A stretch of DNA of 15,679 nt from JBECKR01 sp040235415 (lineage in GTDB: Bacteria; Acidobacteriota; Polarisedimenticolia; Polarisedimenticolales; Polarisedimenticolaceae). The notes below the pieces were generated by a model that worked only from the letters and a program-made list of their open reading frames with translations, ran no database searches and was not told the origin of the DNA. A program made the position numbers and the translations under genes. The stretch is from the NCBI GenBank assembly GCA_040235415.1, contig JBECKR010000244.1, positions 1 to 15,679 of the forward strand, given 5' to 3'. Shown here piece after piece: positions 1 to 13,426 of the stretch (its first letter is position 1; every line of letters begins with the position of its first letter).

Positions 1-1
1 G

Positions 2-136
2 GTGATGCCCGGGGACAACGTGACGATCGAGGTGACGCTTCTGACGCCGATCGCGATGGACAAGGGGCTGCGGTTCGCGATTCGCGAGGGCGGCCGGACC
101 GTGGGCGCGGGTACCGTCACGGAGGTCGTCGAGTAG
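2..136 (+). CDS. tuf: Elongation factor Tu, C-terminal end (partial, 5' end outside window)
   Basis: EF-Tu is the cytoplasmic GTPase that carries aminoacyl-tRNA to the ribosomal A site. Only the last 44 codons plus the stop are present. They read VMPGDNVTIEV...PIAMDKGLRFAIREGGRTVGAG...EVVE, the very conserved end of beta-barrel domain 3, which packs against the tRNA T-stem. The GTPase domain and domain 2 lie upstream of the window. Its place next to rpmG, secE and nusG matches the tufB position of Escherichia coli. A second tuf begins at 15553, so this genome has at least two copies. The two fragments do not overlap in protein sequence and cannot be compared here. No terminator is seen after the stop, and rpmG follows after 37 bases. 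Confidence 0.97.
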   Translation: MMPGDNVTIEVTLLTPIAMDKGLRFAIREGGRTVGAGTVTEVVE

Positions 137-173
137 GCGCCTCGGCGCGACTCGAACGGAGGCGGCGGAGACG

Positions 174-323
174 ATGAGAGACAACGTGACGCTCCAGTGT
201 GACGCCTGCAAACGGCGCAACTACGTGACGACGAAGAACAAGAAGAAGACGACGGGAAAGCTCGAGTTCAGCAAGTACTGCCGCTTCTGCCGCAAGCACA
301 CCAAGCACCGCGAGACGAAGTAG
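174..323 (+). CDS. rpmG: 50S ribosomal protein L33 (49 aa), zinc-ribbon type
   Basis: L33 is a small 50S protein near the E-site. The ATG at 174 gives 49 residues, the usual family length. Four cysteines in two CxxC pairs (C9/C12 and C36/C39) flank a lysine-rich middle (KNKKKTTGKLEFSKYC). This is the zinc-binding form of L33; paralogues induced in zinc starvation lack these cysteines. The C-terminus (CRFCRKHTKHRETK) is typical. Purine-rich GGAGG at 158-162 and a second GGAG at 167-170 precede the start, one a little far and one a little close. The gene lies between tuf and secE, a very common position for rpmG, and probably shares their transcript. It was absent from the supplied list of longer reading frames because of its size. 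Confidence 0.96.
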   Translation: MRDNVTLQCDACKRRNYVTTKNKKKTTGKLEFSKYCRFCRKHTKHRETK

Positions 324-375
324 GGGCACCGTCCGAACGCCCGATCCCCCGGGTCGAGGCGGTTGGGAGAGCAGC

Positions 376-579
376 GTGGAATCGATCAGGCGCCTGAAGC
401 AGTTCGTGATCGAGACCTGGGCCGAGCTCAAGAAGACCTCGTGGCCGAACCGCCGCGAGGTGTACGGCACGACGGTGGTCGTGATCGTCACGGTCCTGAT
501 CTGCGCCGTCTACCTGTACGTCGTCGACCTGGTGCTGGCCAGCGGCATCCAGCGGCTGTTCGAAGCCTTCGGATCCTGA
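376..579 (+). CDS. secE: Preprotein translocase subunit SecE (67 aa, single membrane helix)
   Basis: SecE clamps the two halves of SecY in the inner-membrane SecYEG channel and is essential for protein export. The protein has the short, single-helix form common outside the gammaproteobacteria. It starts with an amphipathic cytoplasmic helix (about residues 1-20) holding the conserved motif AELKKTSWPNRREV (about residues 16-29). One transmembrane segment follows at about residues 31-54 (TTVVVIVTVLICAVYLYVVD). The start is GTG at 376, with GGGAGA at 365-370 as ribosome binding site. The stop is one base before the first possible nusG start and ten bases before the preferred one, so translation of secE and nusG is probably coupled. 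No tRNA-Trp gene is present between tuf and secE, as it is in some phyla. Confidence 0.97.
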   Translation: MESIRRLKQFVIETWAELKKTSWPNRREVYGTTVVVIVTVLICAVYLYVVDLVLASGIQRLFEAFGS

Positions 580-589
580 GGTGGGGCTC

Positions 590-1123
590 GTGGCGGAAAA
601 GCAGTGGTTCATCGTCCACACCTACTCGGGGTACGAGGCGAAGGTCAAGGACAGCCTCCGCCAGCGCGCCGACGCGATGGGGATGACCGACGTCATCGAG
701 GAGATCCTGATCCCGACCGAGGAGGTCGTGGAGGTCCGCGACGGCAAGAAGACCCGATCCACGAGGAAGTTCTTTCCGGGCTACGTGCTCGTGAAAATGG
801 AGATGACCGACGCCGCTTGGCACGTCGTGCGGAGCACACCGAAGGTCACCGGGTTCGTCGGGACGGGCTCGAAGCCGGTCCCGCTGAGCCAGGCCGAGGT
901 CGATCGCATCGTGACCCAGGTCGCGGTCGCGGCCGAGAAGCCGAAGCCGAAGCTCGAGTTCCGCATCGGTGAGACCGTCCGCATCACGGACGGTCCGTTC
1001 AGCAACTTCACCGGGCAGGTGGAGGAGGTGAACGAGGACCGCAGCACGCTGAAGGTCATGGTCACGATCTTCGGACGGTCGACGCCGGTCGAGCTCGAGT
1101 TCCTGCAGGTCGAGAAGGTCTGA
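590..1123 (+). CDS. nusG: Transcription termination/antitermination factor NusG (177 aa)
   Basis: NusG binds RNA polymerase at the clamp and beta protrusion, suppresses pausing, and links polymerase to Rho or to ribosomal protein S10. The NGN domain covers about residues 1-115 (KQWFIVHTYSGYEAKVK near the start, KFFPGYVLVKMEM in the middle). A short charged linker (EKPKPKLEFRIGE) follows, then the KOW domain (residues about 125-177, with ITDGPFSNFTGQVEEVNEDRS). Length is normal. A GTG at 581 would add three residues, but it has no ribosome binding site before it. The GTG at 590 has GAGGTGG (578-584) at good spacing and gives the usual N-terminus MAEKQWFIVH, so I chose 590. The nusG-rplK gap is only 23 bases, too short for a separate L1-binding leader like that of E. 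coli rplK. Confidence 0.96.
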   Translation: MAEKQWFIVHTYSGYEAKVKDSLRQRADAMGMTDVIEEILIPTEEVVEVRDGKKTRSTRKFFPGYVLVKMEMTDAAWHVVRSTPKVTGFVGTGSKPVPLSQAEVDRIVTQVAVAAEKPKPKLEFRIGETVRITDGPFSNFTGQVEEVNEDRSTLKVMVTIFGRSTPVELEFLQVEKV

Positions 1124-1146
1124 AGGTTCCCGGGAGAATCAGAATC

Positions 1147-1572
1147 ATGGCGAAGAAGGTCATCGGGCAGATCAAGCTGCACATCCCGGCGGGGAAGGCC
1201 ACGCCGGCCCCGCCCGTCGGACCGGCGCTCGGCCAGCACGGCGTGAACATCATGGACTTCTGCAAGTCGTTCAACGCCCGGACGCAGAAGGACGGCGGAA
1301 TCCTGACGCCGGTCGTCATCACCGTGTACCAGGACCACTCGTACACGTTCGTCACCAAGACCCCGCCCGCCTCCGTCCTGCTGGCCAAGGCCGCGGGAGT
1401 GGAGAAGGGCTCGGGCGTCCCGAATCGCGACAAGGTCGGCAAGGTGTCGCGCGCGCAGGTCGAGGAGATCGCCAAGAGCAAGCTCGAGGACCTCAACGCC
1501 GGTTCGCTCGACGCCGCGATGCGGATCATCGAGGGCAGCGCGCGCTCGATGGGCATCGAGATCGAGAGCTGA
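1147..1572 (+). CDS. rplK: 50S ribosomal protein L11 (141 aa)
   Basis: L11 binds the GTPase-associated centre of 23S rRNA at the base of the L7/L12 stalk and helps factor-dependent GTP hydrolysis and the stringent response. The 141 residues match the family length. The N-terminal domain carries the lysine- and proline-rich motif PAGKATPAPPVGPALGQHGV (about residues 15-34), whose prolines form the thiostrepton contact surface. The C-terminal rRNA-binding domain runs from about residue 75 and includes NRDKVGKVSRAQVEEIAKSK and GSARSMGIEI at the end. The start is ATG at 1147 with GGGAGA (1132-1137) nine bases upstream. rplA follows after 13 bases, and the rplK-rplA pair is near universal. Confidence 0.98.
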   Translation: MAKKVIGQIKLHIPAGKATPAPPVGPALGQHGVNIMDFCKSFNARTQKDGGILTPVVITVYQDHSYTFVTKTPPASVLLAKAAGVEKGSGVPNRDKVGKVSRAQVEEIAKSKLEDLNAGSLDAAMRIIEGSARSMGIEIES

Positions 1573-1585
1573 GGAGAGAGGCGCC

Positions 1586-2287
1586 ATGCCCAGCCACGGA
1601 AAGAAGTACGCCACGTCCCGAGCGAAGATCGAGCCGCGAGCCTACGCCCTCGAGGACGCGATCAAGGCGGTGCGCGAGTCGGCGTACGCCAAGTTCGACG
1701 AGACGGTCGAGCTCCACATGAAGCTCGGCGTCAACCCGAAGCACGCCGACCAGATGGTCCGCGGCACGGTGGTCCTGCCGCACGGCACCGGGAAGACCAA
1801 GCGCGTCGTCGTCATCGCGGGCGGCGAGAAGGTCAAGGAGGCCGAGGAGGCCGGTGCCGACGTCGTCGGCAGCGGGGACCTCGTGAAGCGGATCCAGGAG
1901 GGCTGGATCGACTTCGACGCCGTCGTCGCGACGCCCGACATGATGCGCGAGGTCGGCAAGCTCGGTAAGATACTCGGTCCGCGGGGCCTCATGCCGAACC
2001 CGAAGACAGGGACCGTGACGTTCGAGGTGGCGTCCGCGGTGCGCGAGATCAAGGCCGGCAAGGTCGAGTTCCGCGTCGACAAGACCGCGATCATCCACGT
2101 CGCCGTCGGCAGGCTGTCGTTCGACGACGGCAAGCTCGTGGACAACACCCGGGCCCTGTTCGCGGCGGTGCTGAAGGCGAAGCCTTCGACCGCGAAGGGT
2201 CGCTATCTGCAGTCCGTGCACGTCGCGTCGACGATGGGGCCGGGCGTCGAAGTCGACGCCGCCCAGGTCGAGGCGGCGATCGCGTGA
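1586..2287 (+). CDS. rplA: 50S ribosomal protein L1 (233 aa)
   Basis: L1 forms the mobile stalk at the 50S E-site and, in many bacteria, represses translation of its own rplKA mRNA. The 233 residues match the family. Visible landmarks are YALEDAIKAVRESAYAKFDETVELHMKLGV near the N-terminus (domain I), the GADVVG and DAVVATPDMM region in domain II, the nearly invariant GKILGPRGLMPNPKTGTVT at about residues 127-145, and KAGKVEFRVDKTAIIH, with a normal C-terminal STMGPGVEVD. The ATG at 1586 has GAGGAGAGAG at 1571-1580. The gene ends only eight bases before rplJ. In many bacteria this junction holds a long L10 leader, and here it does not. No L1 operator is recognisable upstream of rplK. Confidence 0.98.
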   Translation: MPSHGKKYATSRAKIEPRAYALEDAIKAVRESAYAKFDETVELHMKLGVNPKHADQMVRGTVVLPHGTGKTKRVVVIAGGEKVKEAEEAGADVVGSGDLVKRIQEGWIDFDAVVATPDMMREVGKLGKILGPRGLMPNPKTGTVTFEVASAVREIKAGKVEFRVDKTAIIHVAVGRLSFDDGKLVDNTRALFAAVLKAKPSTAKGRYLQSVHVASTMGPGVEVDAAQVEAAIA

Positions 2288-2295
2288 GGTGAGCC

Positions 2296-2826
2296 GTGCT
2301 TCGCAGCGACAAGGTCCGGATGGTCGAGGGGCTGGCGGCGGATTTCGCCAAGACCCCGAACGTCTTCCTCGCGTCGTACCGCGGCCTGACCGCGAACCAG
2401 TCGACCGAGCTCCGGCGGCGCGTCCGGATCGCGGGAGGGACGCTGCGGGTCGTGAAGAACCGGCTCGCGAAGCGCGCCTCCGCCGGGACCGGTACCGAGA
2501 AGATCCGGGACGGGTTCGCGGGAATGATCGCGGTCGCGGCGCACGAGAGCGATCCGGTCGGCTTGGCCAAGGTGCTGACGGAGTTCGCCAAGGACAATCC
2601 GCAGCTCGACCTCCTGAGCGGCGTGATCGACGCCCAGCAGGTGGTCGACGCGGCCGGCGTGAAGCAGCTCTCGTCCCTTCCGGGGCTCCCGGAGTTGCGG
2701 GCGCAGCTGCTGGCGCTCGTGAACACCCCGGCCACGATGCTCGTCCGGCTGCTCAACACGCCCGGCGGCCAGGTGGCGAGGGCGATCGACGCGCGCCGCG
2801 AGAATCTCGAAGGGGGCGAAGGCTGA
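2296..2826 (+). CDS. rplJ: 50S ribosomal protein L10 (176 aa)
   Basis: L10 anchors the L7/L12 dimers to 23S rRNA at the stalk base, and the L10-L7/L12 complex often represses its own mRNA. The N-terminal rRNA-binding domain is clear (VEGLAADFAKTPNVFLASYRGLTANQSTELRRRVR, then GGTLRVVKNRLAKRA). The C-terminal region (about residues 130-176) is the long helix that binds L7/L12, ending in TPGGQVARAIDARRENLEGGEG. Length fits the family. The GTG at 2296 gives MLRSDKVRMVEGL, which aligns with usual L10 starts. Its Shine-Dalgarno (AGGTGA, 2287-2292) overlaps the rplA stop and has a short spacer, which points to translational coupling with rplA. A later ATG at 2320 would remove conserved residues and is less likely. 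Confidence 0.96.
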   Translation: MLRSDKVRMVEGLAADFAKTPNVFLASYRGLTANQSTELRRRVRIAGGTLRVVKNRLAKRASAGTGTEKIRDGFAGMIAVAAHESDPVGLAKVLTEFAKDNPQLDLLSGVIDAQQVVDAAGVKQLSSLPGLPELRAQLLALVNTPATMLVRLLNTPGGQVARAIDARRENLEGGEG

Positions 2827-2968
2827 CCGCCCCCGGGACGAAGTCACGGTGCGAGCGGCCCGGCGCGCGTCGTCGGCCGCTCCGAGGATAGATGGAGTCG
2901 ACCCATCCGCCGCGGAAGGACGAACGCTCTCGGCGGTGGCCCAAAAAGAGGAACGGAGGAGTTTCGAC
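2827..2968 (+). promoter_or_regulatory. 142-base rplJ-rplL spacer with alternative stem-loops
   Basis: This is the longest gap inside the ribosomal-protein part of the cluster and holds no convincing gene. A perfect 8-bp inverted repeat, GAGCGGCC (2853-2860) with GGCCGCTC (2875-2882), can form a stem with a 14-base loop. GATGG (2891-2895) can pair with CCATC (2903-2907). CCGCCG (2907-2912) can pair with CGGCGG (2931-2936), and this stem extends to CCA/TGG if T2906 is bulged, so the last two stems compete. The strong ribosome binding site of rplL (GGAGGAG, 2955-2961) lies just after them. Translational control of rplL or mRNA processing are possible roles, but both are inference. In DNA this G+C rich some pairing is expected by chance. 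I see no promoter. Confidence 0.35.
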
Positions 2969-3346
2969 ATGGCGGATCTCGAGGCGATTGCCGAGAACCT
3001 CAGCGGCTTGACGGTCATGGAAGCGGCCCAGCTCGTCAAGATGCTCGAGGAGAAGTGGGGTGTCTCCGCGGCCGCGCCCGTCGCGATCGCGGCGGCCGGC
3101 GCCGCGCCGGCGGCCGCGGCCGAGGTCGAGGAGCAGACCGAGTTCGACGTCGTCCTCAAGGAGGTCGGCGCGAAGAAGATCAACGTGATCAAGGTGGTCC
3201 GCGAGGTCACGAGTCTCGGCCTGAAGGAAGCCAAGGACGTCGTCGACGGTGCGCCGAAGACCGTCAAGGAAGGCGTCACCAAGGAAGAGGCCGCCGAGAT
3301 CAAGAAGAAGTTCGAGGCGGAAGGCGCGACGGTCGAGATCAAGTAG
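2969..3346 (+). CDS. rplL: 50S ribosomal protein L7/L12 (125 aa)
   Basis: L7/L12 is the multi-copy acidic stalk protein that recruits and activates EF-Tu, EF-G, IF2 and RF3. The N-terminal dimerisation domain is MADLEAIAENLSGLTVMEAAQLVKMLEEKWGV. The alanine-rich flexible hinge is at about residues 33-55 (many A, P and G). The C-terminal factor-binding domain contains EFDVVLKEVGAKKINVIKVVREVTSLGLKEAKDVVDGAP and ends VEIK. Length 125 is typical. The reading frame is open upstream to a GTG at 2849. The ATG at 2969 has a near perfect ribosome binding site (GGAGGAG, seven bases away) and begins at the family's conserved N-terminus, so the 40-residue extension is rejected. The gene is followed by a terminator-like structure. 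Confidence 0.97.
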   Translation: MADLEAIAENLSGLTVMEAAQLVKMLEEKWGVSAAAPVAIAAAGAAPAAAAEVEEQTEFDVVLKEVGAKKINVIKVVREVTSLGLKEAKDVVDGAPKTVKEGVTKEEAAEIKKKFEAEGATVEIK

Positions 3347-3381
3347 GGCCGCGCCGTACGCCGCTGCGACGATTCCTTCAC

Positions 3382-3432
3382 CGAAACCCGGCCGCGGGAG
3401 ACCCGGCGGCCGGGCGCTTCGTTTTCTTCTTC
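3382..3432 (+). terminator. Intrinsic terminator / attenuator between rplL and rpoB
   Basis: A perfect 9-bp GC stem, CCCGGCCGC (3387-3395) with GCGGCCGGG (3406-3414), has a 10-base loop that can pair further (GGG/CCC). An outer CGAA (3382-3385) can pair with TTCG (3418-3421) across a small internal loop. A T-rich run follows directly (TTTTCTTCTTC, 3422-3432). This is a textbook Rho-independent terminator shape. Because rpoB lies downstream on the same strand with no clear promoter in between, it most likely acts as a partial terminator, as is known for the rplL-rpoB attenuator of E. coli. That would yield much more rplJL mRNA than rpoBC mRNA. The structure is read directly; the partial read-through is inferred. 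Confidence 0.8.
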
Positions 3433-3592
3433 GGGGAAGCGTCCCGCGGCCGTCGCTTCCCCGGGTTCGCCGGGCCCGGCGGGGTCCGCCCGCCGGGCGG
3501 GACCGAACGCGCGTGATTTACGGGCGTCGCTCCGGATCGAGCCCGCTCCGTGCTGCGGGGCGCCGTCGCCCCGTCGGATCCGAACTTCCCAT
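3433..3592 (+). repeat. Series of inverted repeats in the rpoB leader
   Basis: Behind the terminator there are four further stem-forming repeats. CGGGGAAGCG (3432-3441) pairs perfectly with CGCTTCCCCG (3454-3463), 10 bp with a 12-base loop. CGCCGGGCCCGGCG (3468-3481) is a perfect palindrome. GGTCCGCCC (3483-3491) pairs with GGGCGGGACC (3495-3504) with one bulged G. CGGGGCG (3556-3562) pairs with CGCCCCG (3567-3573) around a 4-base loop and may be enclosed by CGGATC (3533-3538) with GATCCG (3577-3582). None has a T-run, so they are not intrinsic terminators. They could be RNase processing sites, mRNA stabilisers or a structured leader. No -35/-10 pair was found in this stretch. Confidence 0.5.
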
Positions 3593-3610
3593 TAGGGGGT
3601 GTCCAAAGAC

Positions 3611-8071
<4,461 letters not shown>

Positions 8072-8087
8072 GCTGGAGGGAGAAGTC

Positions 8088-12305
<4,218 letters not shown>

Positions 12306-12358
12306 TCTCCCGTCGTTCGGCGGTTTTCGGACGATCGTGACGCTCGCCGGGGGCGGCC

Positions 12359-12388
12359 TTGACCGCACCCGGCGGATTCTGCTAGTAT
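12359..12388 (+). promoter_or_regulatory. Sigma70-type promoter upstream of rpsL (extended -10)
   Basis: TTGACC (12359-12364) matches the -35 consensus at five of six bases. TAGTAT (12383-12388) matches the -10 consensus at four of six, including the critical first T, second A and last T. The spacer is 18 bases. TG at 12380-12381 followed by one base forms an extended -10 motif. Transcription should start around 12394-12397, leaving a leader of roughly 80 bases before rpsL. This is the only good promoter I found in the window. It lies about 50 bases after the rpoC stop and would give rpsL-rpsG-fusA-tuf expression independent of rpoBC. Confidence 0.75.
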
Positions 12389-12389
12389 C

Positions 12390-12407
12390 CTGCGGTTTTT
12401 CCCGCAG
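12390..12407 (+). repeat. Perfect 6-bp inverted repeat at the predicted rpsL transcription start
   Basis: CTGCGG (12390-12395) and CCGCAG (12402-12407) are exact reverse complements separated by TTTTTC. The repeat sits directly after the -10 element and over the expected start site, so most of its left half would not be in the transcript. It is therefore better read as a possible DNA operator than as an RNA hairpin. Chance occurrence cannot be excluded. Confidence 0.4.
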
Positions 12408-12474
12408 TCGACGACGGCGGGCCCCCCCGTCCGGGAGGCGAGGGGGGAACTCGTCGCGGTTCGGAGAACAGGTC
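12408..12474 (+). promoter_or_regulatory. GC-rich 5' leader of rpsL
   Basis: The leader contains a run of seven C (12422-12428) that can pair with a run of six G (12442-12447), leaving a loop of about 13 bases that can itself fold. After it comes an open stretch with the ribosome binding site GGAG (12463-12466), eight bases from the GTG start. It could be a simple stability element or a translational control site. I recognise no known ribosomal-protein leader motif here. Confidence 0.3.
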
Positions 12475-12849
12475 GTGCCGACCATCAGTCAGCTGGTCCG
12501 GAAGGGCAGGAAGGCCATCAAGACGCGGACCAAGAGTCCGGCCCTGAACGCGTGCCCGCAGAAGCGCGGCGTGTGCGTCCGGGTGTACACCTCGACCCCG
12601 AAGAAGCCGAACTCGGCCCTCCGCAAGGTCGCGCGCGTCCGCCTGACGAACGGGATCGAGGTCACGACCTACATCCCGGGCGTCGGTCACAACCTGCAGG
12701 AGCACTCGATCGTCATGATCCGGGGCGGCCGCGTCAAGGACCTCCCCGGCGTGCGCTACCACGTCGTGCGGGGCACGCTCGACGCGGTCGGCGTGGACGG
12801 CCGCAAGCAGAGCCGCTCGAAATACGGCGCCAAGCGGCCGAAGGCGTAG
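12475..12849 (+). CDS. rpsL: 30S ribosomal protein S12 (124 aa)
   Basis: S12 lies at the decoding centre of the 30S subunit and controls fidelity. The 124 residues equal the E. coli length. Conserved landmarks are MPTISQLVRKGR, TPKKPNSALRKVARV (K43 and K44) and GGRVKDLPGVRYH (K88, D89). K43 and K88 are the wild-type residues whose changes give streptomycin resistance, and D89 is the residue that is methylthiolated in many bacteria. The frame is open upstream to 12337, across the promoter, so a 46-residue extension is rejected. GTG at 12475 gives the exact family N-terminus and has GGAG at the right distance. It is the first gene of the str part. The gap to rpsG is only 13 bases, so the E. coli type S7 operator between rpsL and rpsG is absent. 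Confidence 0.98.
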   Translation: MPTISQLVRKGRKAIKTRTKSPALNACPQKRGVCVRVYTSTPKKPNSALRKVARVRLTNGIEVTTYIPGVGHNLQEHSIVMIRGGRVKDLPGVRYHVVRGTLDAVGVDGRKQSRSKYGAKRPKA

Positions 12850-12862
12850 GGAGGGAGCGACC

Positions 12863-13333
12863 ATGCCCAGACGTGGCTTCGTACAGAAGCGTGAGGTCCT
12901 CCCGGACCCGCTCTACCAGTCGCCGCTCGTGACCAAGTTCATCAGCTGCCTGATGTACGACGGCAAGAAGTCCACCGCCGAGTCGATCTTCTACGGCGCG
13001 ATGGACCTCGTGCAGGAGCGCGCCAAGGACGATCCGCTCAAGATCTTCAGGAAGGCCGTCGACAACGTCAAGCCGCTGCTCGAGGTCAAGTCCCGGCGCG
13101 TGGGCGGCTCGAACTATCAGGTCCCGATCGAGGTGCGGCCGGAGCGCCGCACCGCGCTCGCGATCCGCTGGCTGATCGGCTTCTCCCGCGACCGCTCGGA
13201 GCGCTCCATGCGGGAGCGTCTCGCGAACGAGATTCTCGACGCGTCGGCCCTGCGCGGCGGTGCCTTCAAGAAGAAGGAGGACACGCACCGCATGGCCGAG
13301 GCGAACAAGGCATTCGCCCACTACCGCTGGTAG
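12863..13333 (+). CDS. rpsG: 30S ribosomal protein S7 (156 aa)
   Basis: S7 starts assembly of the 30S head and sits at the E-site, contacting the 3' domain of 16S rRNA. The 156 residues are the usual length. The N-terminus MPRRGFVQKREVLPDPLYQSPLVTKFI is canonical, as are NVKPLLEVKSRRVGGSNYQVPIEV (about residues 69-92, the rRNA-binding beta-hairpin), RRTALAIRWLI, and the C-terminal GGAFKKKEDTHRMAEANKAFAHYRW. The ATG at 12863 follows GGGAGGGAG, which starts at the rpsL stop, so the two genes are tightly coupled. In E. coli S7 represses the str operon. No matching site is visible here, although the 93-base rpsG-fusA gap is GC-rich and could fold. Confidence 0.98.
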   Translation: MPRRGFVQKREVLPDPLYQSPLVTKFISCLMYDGKKSTAESIFYGAMDLVQERAKDDPLKIFRKAVDNVKPLLEVKSRRVGGSNYQVPIEVRPERRTALAIRWLIGFSRDRSERSMRERLANEILDASALRGGAFKKKEDTHRMAEANKAFAHYRW

Positions 13334-13426
13334 CCCGGGCGGCCGTCCCGCAGCGTCGCGGCCCGGCCGCGTCGCGGTGATCTGCGACCCGTAGCTTCGT
13401 GCTCCGGGGGCGCGTGGTTCTTTGAA
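13334..13426 (+). other. rpsG-fusA spacer with short repeats, no gene
   Basis: This 93-base gap contains the direct repeat GCGTCGCGG at 13353-13361 and 13369-13377. Between the copies, CGCGGCC (13357-13363) and GGCCGCG (13365-13371) form a near-perfect palindrome. GCGGCC at 13339-13344 can also pair with GGCCGC at 13365-13370. No T-run follows, and no promoter is evident. The last bases before fusA (GGTTCTTTGAA) have no recognisable ribosome binding site. Any regulatory role is a guess. Confidence 0.35.

Noticed and set aside
137..148. Small hairpin GCGCC-TC-GGCGC after the first tuf stop
   Set aside because: Stem too short, loop too tight and no T-run, so not a terminator.
324..375. Possible tRNA-Trp gene between the tuf/rpmG genes and secE, a common position in other phyla
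   Set aside because: The gaps of 37 and 52 bases are too short for a tRNA and show no cloverleaf.
2849..2968. N-terminal 40-residue extension of L7/L12 from a GTG at 2849
   Set aside because: The extension is not found in the family, and the ATG at 2969 has a near perfect ribosome binding site.
3505..3600. Candidate promoter before rpoB around the AT-richer bases GATTTA (3515-3520)
   Set aside because: No -35-like hexamer at 16-18 bases upstream; the position falls in GC-rich stems.
12337..12474. N-terminal 46-residue extension of S12
   Set aside because: It would run across the promoter and leader; the GTG at 12475 gives the exact 124-residue family protein.
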